Source: Gyrodactylus bullatarudis (taxonomy: Eukaryota; Platyhelminthes; Monogenea; Gyrodactylidea; Gyrodactylidae). From it: DNA of 49,618 nucleotides. Positions 34,301 to 43,143 of the stretch are shown here, piece by piece. The notes under the pieces were generated by a model that had not been told where the DNA came from, made no database searches, and saw nothing but the letters and a program-made list of their open reading frames with translations. The stretch covers positions 1 through 49,618 of the forward strand of contig SSNU01000354.1 of assembly GCA_012064415.1 (NCBI GenBank). Reading direction: 5' to 3'. The translations under genes and the position numbers were made by a program. Within the stretch, counting starts at the first letter, position 1. Each line of letters starts with the position of its first letter.

Positions 34301-37300
34301 AACAACCTTTTTTATTCTTTTGGTATTCTTCCATTTCAAAAGATACTGAAAATATTCCTGTCTTGACTAATATTACAATCTGAAAAGAATATCTGTTAGA
34401 TTTCCTGTTATTTTTTGGGCTTTCCTACAAGTTTTACAATACGGGCGCATTTTATCCAGAAAGTCAATGAAAGTAATCATTCCCAGAGTTATTGATTAAC
34501 AGATGTTCAAAAGAAGTATTTTCAATTCTTCTACAGGTCTTGTCTAAATAAACTAAGATTTTATTAGAATTTAATAATCCAATTGGATAGAGCTAATCTG
34601 CATCCAAGTCAACAAAGTATTAAACTTAAATCCCTTATCTTCATCTGATTGTAATAAATCAATCTTGACTTCGTTTTTATCATTTTAGCCCTAAGATTAT
34701 TTTTAGGATATCAAAATTCATACTTTTCGAGCTAACATGATTGTTCAACAATTTTTTTAATTTGGCATCTGTTTTATATATCGTTCAGTTGTTGGACAGA
34801 TAACTCATATCTGATCAAGTATATCCTTATCCAAATTGTTATCTTTGGAGAATTAATTTTTGGGAAAGATTTATTTATTATTTGAGTAAGTTATAAGCAA
34901 GTCGATTTTTGAAAAGTTGTTAGGATTCAATCCATGCACTTTGGACAAAAGCGAGAAAAAAATAAAATTTTCGATTTCTAGCCTGGGTCAGAACCTGAAT
35001 GGGCTCTTCAAGGGAATTCGAATAATGTTTAAAACATTAATACCTATTCAAGAACTGGTTGCAGTAGAAACAATGATATTGTATTAAAATTAACGTAATA
35101 AAAAACTATTATGGAAGCTAAAATATTTTCAAGTTAGTGTGATTCTTACGGATCAACGCCTCTAAATCTTCAATGATTACTTGAAAGTAATAATATTAAA
35201 ATTGAGAGATTTTTTACTAAAATGGAATTATGGCAGCATCACTGCCACCTTAATAGAAAATTAATTTGGAAGAAAAAACCAAAATTTTACCAAATTTTCA
35301 CCCAGGAAAAATGAATTTGAACATTTTTAGAGTGGAAAAATCTATCCCTAGTATATACATATCATATAGAAATAAAAATAAAATAAATTCTTTCAGTATT
35401 TCGAAAATACAGGGAAGGATGTCTTTTAAAGTTGGAAGATGAGGCCACAAAATGTAATCCACGACAAGAGAGCAAAGCATTCCTCAAACTGATAAGCAAA
35501 GGGTTAAAGAAAGAACAAGACATTCGTTATCATTTTCGTGAAGCTCTAAACAAGGATCATTGCCAGTAAGTCTACAAAATATACCCTCTTATTTCCAATT
35601 TCATTTTTTGTATTATAATTCTAATTTTTAATTATCATCAAAAGATTTTGATAAATTTTCCCTTTCTAAGCAAACCTCTTGAAACAATAATTACTCATTT
35701 AAATAAGATTATTTATTTATCATGAAGGATTCCTATGACACATGAATTGAATTTATTTTTTTATTAAATTTATGCTTCAGGTCAAGATTCAGCTTCATCA
35801 TTTCGTAGAAAAAGTTTGTTCCTAATTCGAATCAGCTTTTGAAGGGAATTTTCAGAAGATCAAAATTGAAAAACAAATCCTGATAAAAAACTTTATTATT
35901 ATTTTGAGGAAGAGTTAAAATACATTTAGAATGAAATATTCATTTTGAGCAAATATAAAATAGAGAATATTTAAAATATTAGAATAACGTATTAAAAATT
36001 TCAGGAATAATAGCCCTCAAAGTATGTTGTATCTCTAAGCCATCACAAACCATCATTAGTAGAGGGATTGAAATATTTTTTATACCTTTTCTAGGAAGTT
36101 TGACGCATTTTATTCTACATAAAACTTAAATTTTTTCAAGTACGAATTCTCTCAACGATTGTGTATTTAAAATCAAACTTTACATTTCTTATTTTGTTTT
36201 TAACCCTTAAAGTCCCACTGGGTTATTTCTATCACACATCATTTTAGCAACTCATTATTATTCATTCAAGCATCAGAAAATACTTCATTTACCACCCATT
36301 CGATAGAAAATTTATTAATCTCCTGGAATACGCAAAGATCTTGGCTCTATCATTCGTCAACTCGTGCTATACTAATTTAAAGAGAGTTGATTTTTTTCAA
36401 AAAAATTTATTTTTTTAAAAACGTTTTTTTGAAAACCTACTTCCCAGGATAAAAAGTAACTTTTATCGAGGAATCATACCTCTAGAATTCAAATATGCAA
36501 TCGCCTGAACTCTATCTGCTAAAGCTACAAAGATAATCTGTTTTTGGGTAATTTTTCGATTTTCTGAACCAAAAATAATTGCGTTAAAACAACTGTAGAT
36601 TCGTAATCAACGTATTCATAAACCATCGGATAGACAAAAGATTGAATGCGAGTCATGAAAAAAAATTCTCTGGGACTTTAAGGGTTAAATCCGCACAAAA
36701 ATCCTTTCTTTTATCAAATAAAGTGACTCCCTAGATTTCCTTTCGGATGAAAGTAAATTTGAGAATACTGGGAGAGATAGATCTTCAAATTATAAAGAAA
36801 TGGAATCCATGGAACGTTCCATGTATAGAATTGCTAAGGGGTTATTTGATAGAGATATAATTTCCGATAGAACTAGAGGTTTTATAGCAAAAAAACATAC
36901 CAGGATGTGTAGATTATACTTACATCCTAAGACATATAAAATAGTTGAGGGAGATTTTCCTAAAATTTTCCCGATTCGGCCGATATTGGATATGTCGTCA
37001 TGTCCACAACATAATTTAGCTAAATGGTTGATTGGTATATTGAAACCAATCCATGAACATTATTCTAAATATGTTGTAAGAGATACATTTTCATTTGTTG
37101 AAAAAGTTAAGGATTTAAACATAAGTTCAAAAGAGATGATTTCTTTAGATATTAGTTCTTTATTTCCTAATGTGCCTATAGAAGAAACTTTAACTATCAT
37201 CAGTTCTTTTATCGATGAACATAACGGTTTTGAAATGCAGAGTAAGGAAATAACAGACCTTATCAGGATTTGTTGTACAAATGTTCCTTTATCTTTTCAA

Positions 37301-38783
37301 AACAAAGTGTTTATCCAAAAGGACGATATAGCTATGGGTTCACCTTTAAGTCCTCTTTTAGCTGATATCTTTTTAGGTTGGTTAGAACTCAATAAAATGT
37401 CTGAAACAATTAATTCTTTCACTGATGTGTACATCAGATATGTTGATGACACTTTTATTTTGATGAAACCAAATGTATCAGCAGATGAATTTCTCTTAAA
37501 TATGAACGCGTTTCATCAAAACATTAAGTTCACTATGGAAAAAGAATCTAATGATTTTCTGAGTTTCATAGATGTTAAAGTAACTAGAAGAGATGACGGC
37601 TCAATTCAAAGAAACATCTTCAAGAAAAAGACGGACAATGGCAAATATCTGCATTTTGCTAGTTTTAGTCCTATTTCAGTTGGTCTAGTAATTGGATTGA
37701 GTAAGAGGATAAGAAGGATAGCGAGTCCAGAAGAAATTCCAAAGGAAGTAGAGAATTTGAAGTTGTGTTTAATGGAAAATGGGTATCAGATACCAGTCGA
37801 TAGGGATGTCGTTGAAAACACAGATGAAGTTGAGAAGACCACAATCTTCATGAAACTTAATTTCAAAGGAGATGGTTTTAGTAATGATTTAAGGAGAAAG
37901 TTGACAAATCTCATCGATCAACATTATAACAACATACAATTGAAAATTGTATTTAAAACTCAGAGATTGTTCAATTTGATTCACAAAGATTTACTGAGAC
38001 CTGAAGAGAAGACTCTATTGATTTATAAATTTCAATGTGACTGCGGATCTTCTTATATAGGACGTACAATCAGAAAGTTGTCAACTAGAGGGAACGATCA
38101 CCTTAAGAAAGATACAGCGATAACTAGGCATCTTAGACAGGAAGGGCATGAGGCTTCAATTTCGAATTTTTCAATTTTATACAAAAACCCGAGTGATGAC
38201 AGTACAGACGTTTGGGTGAAGGAGAAATTCTTCATAAATTTATATAAACCAGACTTATGTGTTCAAAAGAATTATTCCTATAACCTTGGCCTATGTAAGC
38301 TTTTTCACCTTTCTCTCCACTGTTGCTATTTATTGGAGAGTTTTGGTGTTTTTTTCAGCTTACATTTATTCTATTTTTCGTCAACTTTTACTATTTCTTT
38401 CATAATTTGTAAATTATTATTTTCATTCTTCTTTTAACTTTTATCATTATCAAAGAGACACTACTGATGAACCTTTGAGAAATGTACATTTGGTGTTAAT
38501 ATATCCTTTTTCTACTTTTCCAAATAAAGTGAAGATCCTTGGGCTAATTTGATTTGAAAAGTTTATCATACCCGTCCAGTTCAATTATTCAAGTTCAACT
38601 GTGACTGTAAATTAATATTTTTGATTGCTTTCATTCTTTTTTTCATGCTTTAGAGAATGCAAAAAGTATAGGAGTGACTTTGAGGGATTGTGTGTTGATA
38701 TTTGCTTATTATTTCCTCAGTTAAACTCTGTCCCCTCTTCTCTCCATGCCCCACCCTGTTTCTCATTCACACAGAGAGATTAA
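13358..38783 (+). CDS. Secreted cysteine-rich protein, five exons over 25 kb
   Basis: The exons are 13358-13406, 23839-24013, 28341-28492, 35397-35565 and 38654-38783. All junctions are GT-AG and the phases (1, 2, 1, 2) agree, giving exactly 224 residues and TAA. A canonical AATAAA follows at 38819. Residues 1-16 (MNDLEFYLATILFLLM) look like a signal peptide whose last codon precedes intron 1. The mature part of about 205 residues has 16 cysteines, for example FCYGQRDGLCC, GDVCQKKC, YLCENIYLFRKYREGC, CQEC and GLCVDIC, plus one N-glycosylation site (NIT). The spacing suggests helices tied by disulphides. I do not recognise the family. Introns are 10.4, 4.3, 6.9 and 3.1 kb and carry two same-family Penelope elements and several MITEs. 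Exon joining is my inference; extra cassette exons cannot be excluded. Confidence 0.72.
13407..14904. other. Start of intron 1, no feature recognised
   Basis: AT-rich intronic DNA. The small open frames here have no family signature. Confidence 0.5.
14905..15245 (-). mobile_element. Penelope 3'-end relic with hammerhead-like motif
   Basis: Reading on the minus strand it encodes the C-terminus of the Penelope endonuclease protein (DVWVKEKFYINQHKPN, LCVQKNYSYNLQLPWPM, stop TGA at 15124-15126). The 3' region shared with the elements at 22 and 37 kb follows, including TTTGGTGTTTTTTCAGCTT-type sequence and a hammerhead core (CTGATGA at 14943-14949, GAAA at 14931-14934). A short tandem duplication (TTTTGGTGTTG) occurs in the 3' UTR. 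It is truncated at its 5' side near 15245. Confidence 0.85.
15246..16699. other. Intron 1, no feature recognised
   Basis: AT-rich. Two overlapping minus-strand ORFs near 15.5-15.7 kb have no recognisable content. Confidence 0.4.
16700..17000 (-). pseudogene. pogo/Tigger transposase C-terminal fragment (family 2)
   Basis: The minus strand reads LANVRLLFLPSNTTFLTTQP, then, after a short disruption, GIIWSFKSKVVKEI, VPDVRAAYNMIQPAFESVS and ITNSFRVSKIWNANQIP, with TAA at 16700-16702. This is the third-Asp region and C-terminus of a pogo-type transposase and is clearly related to the copy at 49.25-49.48 kb (GIIWSFKSKFLKEL, TNKIWSLDQIP). The catalytic DQ before GII is lost in the frame disruption near 16900. 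Only this fragment remains in intron 1. Confidence 0.75.
17001..19887. other. Intron 1, long stretch with no supported gene
   Basis: A hydrophobic minus-strand ORF at 17800-18123 (107 codons, starting MILCNVILLAFIVF) is the only sizeable one. It has no family features and is probably chance. Confidence 0.4.
19888..20621. mobile_element. Palindromic MITE, family A copy 2
   Basis: CTAGTTAATATGTAGATGGG at left mirrors CCCATCTTCATGATAACTAG at right. The arms of about 280 bp share stretches such as GAAAGAGGGCCTCATAATCT and its complement. The flanks are AATAAAG and GTGTAG, matching copy 1, which suggests TA target duplications. The loop (about 20160-20360) is nearly identical to that of copy 3 but inverted. 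Confidence 0.85.
20622..21769. other. Intron 1 between MITE and Penelope element
   Basis: No recognisable feature. The 5' truncation point of the Penelope copy lies near the right end. Confidence 0.4.
21774..23260 (+). pseudogene. Penelope RT / GIY-YIG endonuclease, frameshifted
   Basis: Two frames together make the protein. The first (to 22493) has LYLHPKTHKI, MISLDVSSLFPSIPIEET, GIAMGSPLSPLLADIFLGWL (motif B) and the catalytic YIRYVDDTF (motif C). The second (22490-23260) has FLDVKLTRKDDG, then the GIY-YIG nuclease as YKFQCDCGASYIGRTIRKMS followed by VWVKEKFFINLYK, and ends LQLPWPM as in the relic at 15.1 kb. The frames are broken at 22471-22490, where the homologue's 16 bases are replaced by about 30 bases containing the palindromic string TTTGAGTAACTCAAA. 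Penelope elements prime reverse transcription at nuclease-cut or free 3' ends. This copy is inactive. Confidence 0.85.
23423..23462 (+). ncRNA. Hammerhead-ribozyme-like motif, copy A
   Basis: CTGATGA (23427-23433) is followed by an 8-nt TGCTTTAA and GAAA (23442-23445), then the self-complementary ATACGTAT (stem III), an unpaired A at the cleavage position, and TGG pairing with the CCA just upstream (stem I). Stem II would be only 1-2 bp. Penelope-like elements are known to carry minimal hammerheads with very short stem III that may act as dimers. Activity is not established. Confidence 0.55.
24014..28340. other. Intron 2 (4.3 kb), repeat debris
   Basis: It contains a decayed MITE (about 24173-24455, ends resembling CTAGTTGATAT), an inverted repeat with arms of about 55 bp (24710-24765 and 24910-24962), and two tails of MITE family B (about 25005-25090 and 28225-28315). 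A unit at 27720-27805 recurs at 28.8-29.3 kb. No other coding exon with consistent phase was noticed. Confidence 0.5.
24710..24962. repeat. Inverted repeat, about 55-bp arms
   Basis: ATTGAATCTAGCCAAAATTA at left mirrors the right arm (complement of TAATTTCAGCCAGATTCAAT) with several mismatches. It is probably an old foldback element. Confidence 0.6.
28493..31769. other. Start of intron 3, mostly featureless
   Basis: Apart from the hAT-type MITE, I see no gene or delimited element. Short purine/pyrimidine tracts (GAGAGAGAGAG near 30795) are present. Confidence 0.4.
28810..29301. mobile_element. hAT-type MITE with intact 8-bp target duplications
   Basis: The element 28818-29293 (476 bp) begins TAGGGATAA and ends TTATCCCTA, and is flanked on both sides by ATGTGGAG (28810-28817 and 29294-29301). 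Eight-base duplications and YAGGG termini are typical of the hAT superfamily. The disrupted host sequence is itself a repeat whose uninterrupted copy lies at 27720-27805 (ATGTGGAC at 27759-27766), so the empty site is visible. No ORF inside; non-autonomous. Confidence 0.85.
31770..32468. mobile_element. Palindromic MITE, family A copy 3 (inverted relative to copy 2)
   Basis: CTAGTTAATATGAAGATGGG at left mirrors CCATCTTAATATTAACTAG at right. The outer flanks CACAC and CTTTA are the complements of those at copy 2, so the element lies in reverse orientation. The loop matches copy 2's loop on the opposite strand almost base for base. The left arm has lost about 35 bp near 31978-31985 relative to the right arm. 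Confidence 0.85.
33303..33395 (-). mobile_element. Penelope 3'-UTR relic
   Basis: The complement carries the family-2 3' region (GGCCTATATGAG, CTTTTCTCTCC, TTTTGGTGTTTTTGG) but lacks the hammerhead core. It adjoins the Asn/Tyr-rich frame at 33413-33650. Confidence 0.75.
33413..33833 (+). other. Asn/Tyr-rich open frame, possible exon or element part
   Basis: The frame follows a good acceptor (ttcttcag) and has no ATG in its plausible coding part. It encodes GATRHSQNYFYQGNLNVFYN, then a region very rich in Asn and Tyr up to PSFTFSFYNPKG, then a basic RRQPSQAASELCRRQ. The text GNLNVFYNNFNLN resembles the end of the frame at 43.4 kb (GNYFNSNFNLN). It may be a leftover of a Penelope 5' region next to the 3'-UTR relic. 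Host coding is less likely because it breaks the exon phases of the surrounding gene. Confidence 0.3.
33834..36199. other. Intron 3/4 sequence without recognisable features apart from exon 4
   Basis: It holds exon 4 of the cysteine-rich gene (35397-35565). The rest shows no supported feature. Confidence 0.4.
36200..36688. mobile_element. piggyBac-type MITE
   Basis: TTAA duplications (36200-36203 and 36685-36688) flank 481 bp with terminal inverted repeats CCCTTAAAGTCCCA at both ends. TTAA target sites and CCC-starting termini are the signature of the piggyBac superfamily. There is no ORF inside. Its right end is about 40 bp from the 5' side of the Penelope element. Confidence 0.82.
36800..38437 (+). 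CDS. Penelope reverse transcriptase / GIY-YIG endonuclease
   Basis: A single uninterrupted frame of 545 codons. The RT shows LYLHPKTYKI, MISLDISSLFPNVPIEET (first catalytic Asp), IAMGSPLSPLLADIFLGWLE (motif B), YIRYVDDTFILM (YVDD catalytic pair) and FLSFIDVKVTR. The GIY-YIG nuclease reads LIYKFQCDCGSSYIGRTIRK with later DVWVKEKFFINLYK (probable catalytic Glu). In motif B the residue before IAMG is Asp where copy 1 has Gly. A 10-nt deletion between direct ACCTT repeats just before the normal end (YNLQLPWPM in relatives) shifts the frame, so the last 50 or so residues (from GLCKLFHLSL) are translated 3' UTR. The N-terminal part of the RT is missing, so the element cannot be autonomous. Confidence 0.85.
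   Translation: MESMERSMYRIAKGLFDRDIISDRTRGFIAKKHTRMCRLYLHPKTYKIVEGDFPKIFPIRPILDMSSCPQHNLAKWLIGILKPIHEHYSKYVVRDTFSFVEKVKDLNISSKEMISLDISSLFPNVPIEETLTIISSFIDEHNGFEMQSKEITDLIRICCTNVPLSFQNKVFIQKDDIAMGSPLSPLLADIFLGWLELNKMSETINSFTDVYIRYVDDTFILMKPNVSADEFLLNMNAFHQNIKFTMEKESNDFLSFIDVKVTRRDDGSIQRNIFKKKTDNGKYLHFASFSPISVGLVIGLSKRIRRIASPEEIPKEVENLKLCLMENGYQIPVDRDVVENTDEVEKTTIFMKLNFKGDGFSNDLRRKLTNLIDQHYNNIQLKIVFKTQRLFNLIHKDLLRPEEKTLLIYKFQCDCGSSYIGRTIRKLSTRGNDHLKKDTAITRHLRQEGHEASISNFSILYKNPSDDSTDVWVKEKFFINLYKPDLCVQKNYSYNLGLCKLFHLSLHCCYLLESFGVFFSLHLFYFSSTFTISFIICKLLFSFFF
38459..38498 (+). ncRNA. Hammerhead-ribozyme-like motif, copy B
   Basis: CTGATGA (38465-38471), 8-nt ACCTTTGA, GAAA (38480-38483), self-complementary ATGTACAT (stem III), unpaired T, then TGGTGT. 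The 5' ACACTA pairs with TGGTGT over 6 bp (one G-U) as stem I. Compared with copies A and C, stem III changes from ATACGTAT to ATGTACAT with pairing kept. Stem II is unusually weak. Confidence 0.6.
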
Positions 38784-38818
38784 TTCTTTTGTTGTCATCA
38801 TTGATTTCTTAAATTGAT

Positions 38819-38824
38819 AATAAA
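38819..38824 (+). terminator. Poly(A) signal of the cysteine-rich gene
   Basis: Canonical AATAAA 36 nt after the TAA at 38781-38783, which supports exon 5 as terminal. Confidence 0.65.
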
Positions 38825-39336
38825 GATTCATCGAAACTTGAATAATTCATCAACTTTCATTCTGTTTTCCTACCACTATGAAAATTAATCAAAAATAAAT
38901 TTATTTTCTGAATTGCATTTGTCAGGTTAAGGCTATTTTTTCCAATTCATTTACTCTAAATCTGTGTGTCCATTATTTGATTGTATTTTCTACACAAAAG
39001 GAAGTTTTAACTGATGAAAATTTGAAAGATATAAAAAGATTTCGGGTTCTATTTTTGTCGATTTTATAACCAATTAGAATTAGTCTGCAGATCATAGCAA
39101 GGATTTGCATATTTGATTTTATTATGATTTCTTCGTTTTATGTCATCCATTGAGAATCTAAAATATCAGGCTTATTTAGTGGAATATTAGCGTTTATGGT
39201 ATATTGCTATGGCGACATTCAAATTTCAAGTTTTTCCTGTTTTGTAAGATTATGAATATAATTAATTCTAGAGTAAAGATTAAATTGTGTAGTCAAGAAA
39301 TTCAGAAATTTATCAGACGAATCTGACTAACTAAAG

Positions 39337-39703
39337 CTAGTTGAAGATGAGAATTTACTGTTTTTACAAAAAACCCAATATTTTTTAAATTTCATAAATT
39401 GTTAAAATTCCGACTGAATTGGGCCATTGTTAGAAATATTTTGAAGAAAAGATTTTAAGCAGTTAAATAATAAATTTGAGATCATCATTCGGGAAAGAAT
39501 TCGAACTCGCCTAAAAATATTTAAAAAGTGGATAAAAATTATAAGTGAAAATGTTTAAAAAGTGAAAATTTGGCGCATTTTCGAAATTCAAAAATTGCCA
39601 CATTTTTGAGAATTGATTTTAATTTCAACAACTCATAGGTCTATTTAAAATAATTTTCATGTTTTCATGTGGCTTTTGGAAAAAGTAAATTCTCATCAAC
39701 TAG
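39337..39703. mobile_element. MITE family B, complete copy
   Basis: CTAGTTGAAGATGAGAATTT at left is answered by AAATTCTCATCAACTAG at right, giving terminal inverted repeats of about 20 bp around a 367-bp element. Its left end matches, in complement, the tails at about 25005-25090, 28225-28315 and 47272-47365 (AAAAATAGTAAATTCTC). The terminal CTAGTT is shared with family A, so the two are related. Confidence 0.65.
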
Positions 39704-41023
39704 AATGGTTTTACAATAATTCTTGGTCCCGATATGTCTAGGTTTTCTTGCAAATTTCATATAGTAAATACAGTCGGAACCGAAACTCGATGGCCAGGCC
39801 AGTCCGAAGAAAATAAAGGTGTAATATATCGCGAAAAATATACATACCAAGATTTCACAAGGAATTCATTGGTGCATTCAGTTTTCCTTTTAAATCGTGT
39901 TTTCAAGGGTAAAATTTAGAAGTACGAAAATTGAGTTTTTAAAGCTTTATTGCGAGGTTCAGAGAGGTTTTAGAGAGTTCAAAAGCACCTTAGTGCATAA
40001 AAGAGAAGTCACTTTTTCATAGGAACATTAAAGTTTCCCTTCAAATGCACTCTAAAAAAACCTGTTTTATGTATGTCTACTTGTAAGCGACCGATCAAAA
40101 TCAGGGTTTTGGATCACATAGTGAAGGGGTCTGAATCAATTATACGTTTATTCGAGCTTCAAATGGTCTAGTTTGAAAGATAAAAAAGTGCTGATTTCAA
40201 AAATAGTCAGGGCAAAAAAATCAGTTCATTAGATCTTAAGTGATTGGATCTTGAAATCCAGATCCTATTTTTATTGAAAATCTGTATTTTTAGGTTTCTT
40301 ATAAGGGTGATATATAACAATTAAATGTTACCAAAATTTCATTTACCGATTTAAAAAATATTCTTGAACCTTTTATCTGATCCTAATTCAGCCGTAGGGA
40401 TACTGATGAATAAAATTTGCAACCCAAAATTTATCAGATTAAAATAATTTATTATGGCCTTATGCAAAGATCAAAAAATTCAGACATTTATCACATATAG
40501 ATTGTTGGTCAGTCTTTGCGAAAATATATTGAGATCTACCAGTTATGCTCGTAGAATCTCAGAATTATTTTTTTCAATTTGAATAGCTAAATATTTGTAA
40601 TGACAGTATGGATTTATTTAAATAATTTATTGACTTAGGATCAAAATTTGTTATTTTATGGTATCAATATGAATTATTAAAAAAGGCAAAAATCTATCTA
40701 ACTCATAAAATTATAATATTCATAAGTTATTAACTTAAAGTTAATCTTATCGAATGAACTGAATTGATTAAAGTTATAGATTTAACAGTTAATAACAGTA
40801 TAATGTAGTTGAATTGCGGTATTAATTAACAAGTTTAATAAATATCTATAGTCCTCAACTGTAATTCAGCAATATCCAAGTCTAGAATCTAGAGTCATTC
40901 AAAATTAAATCGATGAAAAATTAAATAAAATTTGAAATCTTTAGGGAAAGGATTTTAGCAATGGAAAAAAGTTAAAAAAAAAATTAAATCATCTTTATTG
41001 GAAAAAATATTAAAATTAATAAT
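39704..41023. other. Intergenic, no feature recognised
   Basis: AT-rich. Overlapping ORFs near 39.7-39.9 kb on both strands have no coding signature. Confidence 0.4.
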
Positions 41024-42563
41024 TTATTGAGCCCCCATTATTATCGATGAATTTCTGTAATCTTCGGGCATACTGGTTATCACATTGTTGATGATGTTTA
41101 TATTTATCAACTCGGTCATCTTGTCTATGGTTTGATTAAGTGATGCTTCAGCATCAACTTCTCGAACTGCCATGTGTCACATTCTTTTATAATAACCAAA
41201 GATATTCTCGATGGGATTCAGATCCGAGCTGTTGGTGGGCTAATTTGGAACGTTCATTAAACCATTTGCTTGCAGATAGTATCGAGTCTTTAAACAGAAA
41301 AATATTTAAAGGCTAGTATAAATATAGTAAAGGGTAACTTGTAAAACTTACGAAGAATGAAGTATCGATTCTGGCATGGTCCATTAGAAATAATGACTGA
41401 TTGTCAGCCAATGCTTGCATCTCCTCGATAAAATCTAGATCTTCCCGGTTTAGAACTCTTCTTTCTTGTGGATTAGGAGAGATATCTTCTGGAATTCTCT
41501 CCTCTGATAACTCATCAGAACCAGAAGTGAATTCTAAATTTTCATCAGTATCATCTGTTCTTGACCATGACTCTTCTGATTCGTCATTCGGATTCTCCAG
41601 AATTAAATCTAAAATAATCAAATAATTATTACGAATCACTACTAATAATTATAATCAATTTAATTACCTTGCAAGTTCCTCATCATATCCAAATGAGCGT
41701 ATGGATTAAAATTGGGAGGAGTCTAATGACTCAAGAGCTGTAATCCATCTTGAAGCAATTTACAGAATTTAACAGAATCTGTAGTTCCTTCGCTATCCAG
41801 AAAGATTGGTTTCTCCCTTATTTCATTATTACAACAAATGACTTTCTGTAGTAATGAAAACGAATCGGAGCATTTATAATAGACTCTGGTGCCCCTGGAA
41901 ACACTGTGACAAATCCATTGTTCTGGGGCCTCTTGTGCTCGAAAGTAATCTCATCAATGAAAATGACTTTTTTCCAGAACTCAATGTCAAGTACAATAAA
42001 AATTTAAGCCAAATTCAGACGTTTTTCTTGCAATTTCGTCCGTGATATAAGGTTTCTTGATAACCTTTTTTCTGGCATATTCATTTTTCTTTGCCATTCG
42101 ACAAAATGCTGAATAACTAATATCAGGGAAATATTGCGAATTAATTTTCTTGAATGACATATTTGAGTTGTTCCTCATGAGCCGGAGTGCTCTTCTTTCC
42201 TGAGTAGGAGAAATAGAACATTTTCTTCCTCCGACATGAGGTTGTCTGGACTGAGTAGTGTCTAAGAATTTATAATATAATAATCACTTACCATTTCTTA
42301 TGTTATTAACAAGAGTTTTGCTAACACCAAATATAGCAGCGACTTTTCTTGACGAATTATTCTGCGCTGCTGTTCTTATAAGAGAATGAATTTCTTCATT
42401 TCTGTATTTTAATGGTCTACGAGGATTTTCTGGCCTCAATTGGTTTAAAACCTCTCTGTCCTCTTCTCTTATTCGCTCCACTATAGGAGGACCTATTCGT
42501 CTTCTGGGTTGAGCGTTTCTTCGAATATCACGAACGGGTTCTGTCCGTCTTCGTCGATCTTTT
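41024..42563 (-). pseudogene. Tc1/mariner-type transposase with acidic insert, decayed
   Basis: The minus strand begins with an Arg-rich stretch (RRNAQPRRRIGPP), then two helix-turn-helix units (SSRKVAAIFGVSKTLVNNI and GGRKCSISPTQERRALRLM). Catalytic residues are Asp in VIFIDEITFE (about 41955-41985), Asp in LFLMDHARID (about 41375-41400) and Glu in SSDLNPIENIF (about 41200-41235), about 35 residues after the second Asp. GT-AG introns of 30 nt (42262-42291), 59 nt (41609-41667) and 64 nt (41288-41351) restore the frame. Between the first two acidic residues lies a Glu/Asp/Ser-rich insert of about 60 residues (NPNDESEESWSRTDDTDENL). Damage: frame break near 42000, TAG after LQLLSH, Trp-to-TAG before PTNSSDLNP, and TGA in YYKRM/HMAV. 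Confidence 0.8.
42262..42291 (-). other. 30-nt GT-AG intron in the mariner transposase
   Basis: GTAAGTGATT...AAATTCTTAG. Removal joins AAT G to AC ACT ACT and links the two helix-turn-helix units (NIRNDTTQSRQPHVGGRKC). Retention gives a stop shortly after the donor. Confidence 0.7.
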
Positions 42564-43143
42564 AAAGGGATTAATCAAGAAAACTGATGTATTCTTGGAA
42601 TATCACGTTCATACAACATCTTTATTTACGTGAATATCTTTTTTATTACAATTTTAGAGATTATACAAGAGCTTTGAAGTTTTTTAGCATTTATATATAT
42701 TGAATAAACCATTCTGAAAATTATGGCTATCAAATCTCAGCTTAGGTATTTCAGAAATAAAAGATTTCATATTGATCCTCTTTTATCAGATATTTCAAGT
42801 TGAAGCGTATAGAAAAAGGTCCAGATCTTGGTTTTATGTATGCAATAAATTATTAAATGTGCTATTCATCAGTTCTCATATGTAAATGGCACTTATTAAC
42901 CGATAAATTAATCTCTCTCTAATTATATGCATCTTCATTTGCATGAACAGTCAACCACCCATAATACTGAATTTTCCTGCCTTTACATGGTATTATATAC
43001 ATTTCAGTAGGAATAGACCAAGAATAGTTCAAAAAAATATATATAACTTTATCGGAGTTTATCAAAAGAGGGTGGCCATTGAGTTTCGTCTCCAGTATTT
43101 TACTCAGTGTCAAGATTTCCTTTTAGAATCTAGTTTTAAATGA

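Larger units (their letters stand above)
36728..38505 (+). mobile_element. Penelope-like element, family 2 copy 2, 5'-truncated
   Basis: Similarity to family protein starts near LDFLSDESKF, just after a TAA, and continues through the endonuclease into the shared 3' region and hammerhead-like motif (38459-38498). It lies in sense orientation in intron 4 and ends about 150 bp before exon 5. It is the best-preserved copy in the window. Confidence 0.85.

Noticed and set aside
39480..39500. GAGTTCGAATTC resembling a tRNA B box on the minus strand
   Set aside because: No A box or cloverleaf at the right distance, and it lies inside a MITE.
42919..43143. Overlapping ORFs on both strands near 43 kb
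   Set aside because: The minus-strand peptide (IQYYGWLTVHANEDAYN) looks protein-like, but I could find no family, partner exon or start context.
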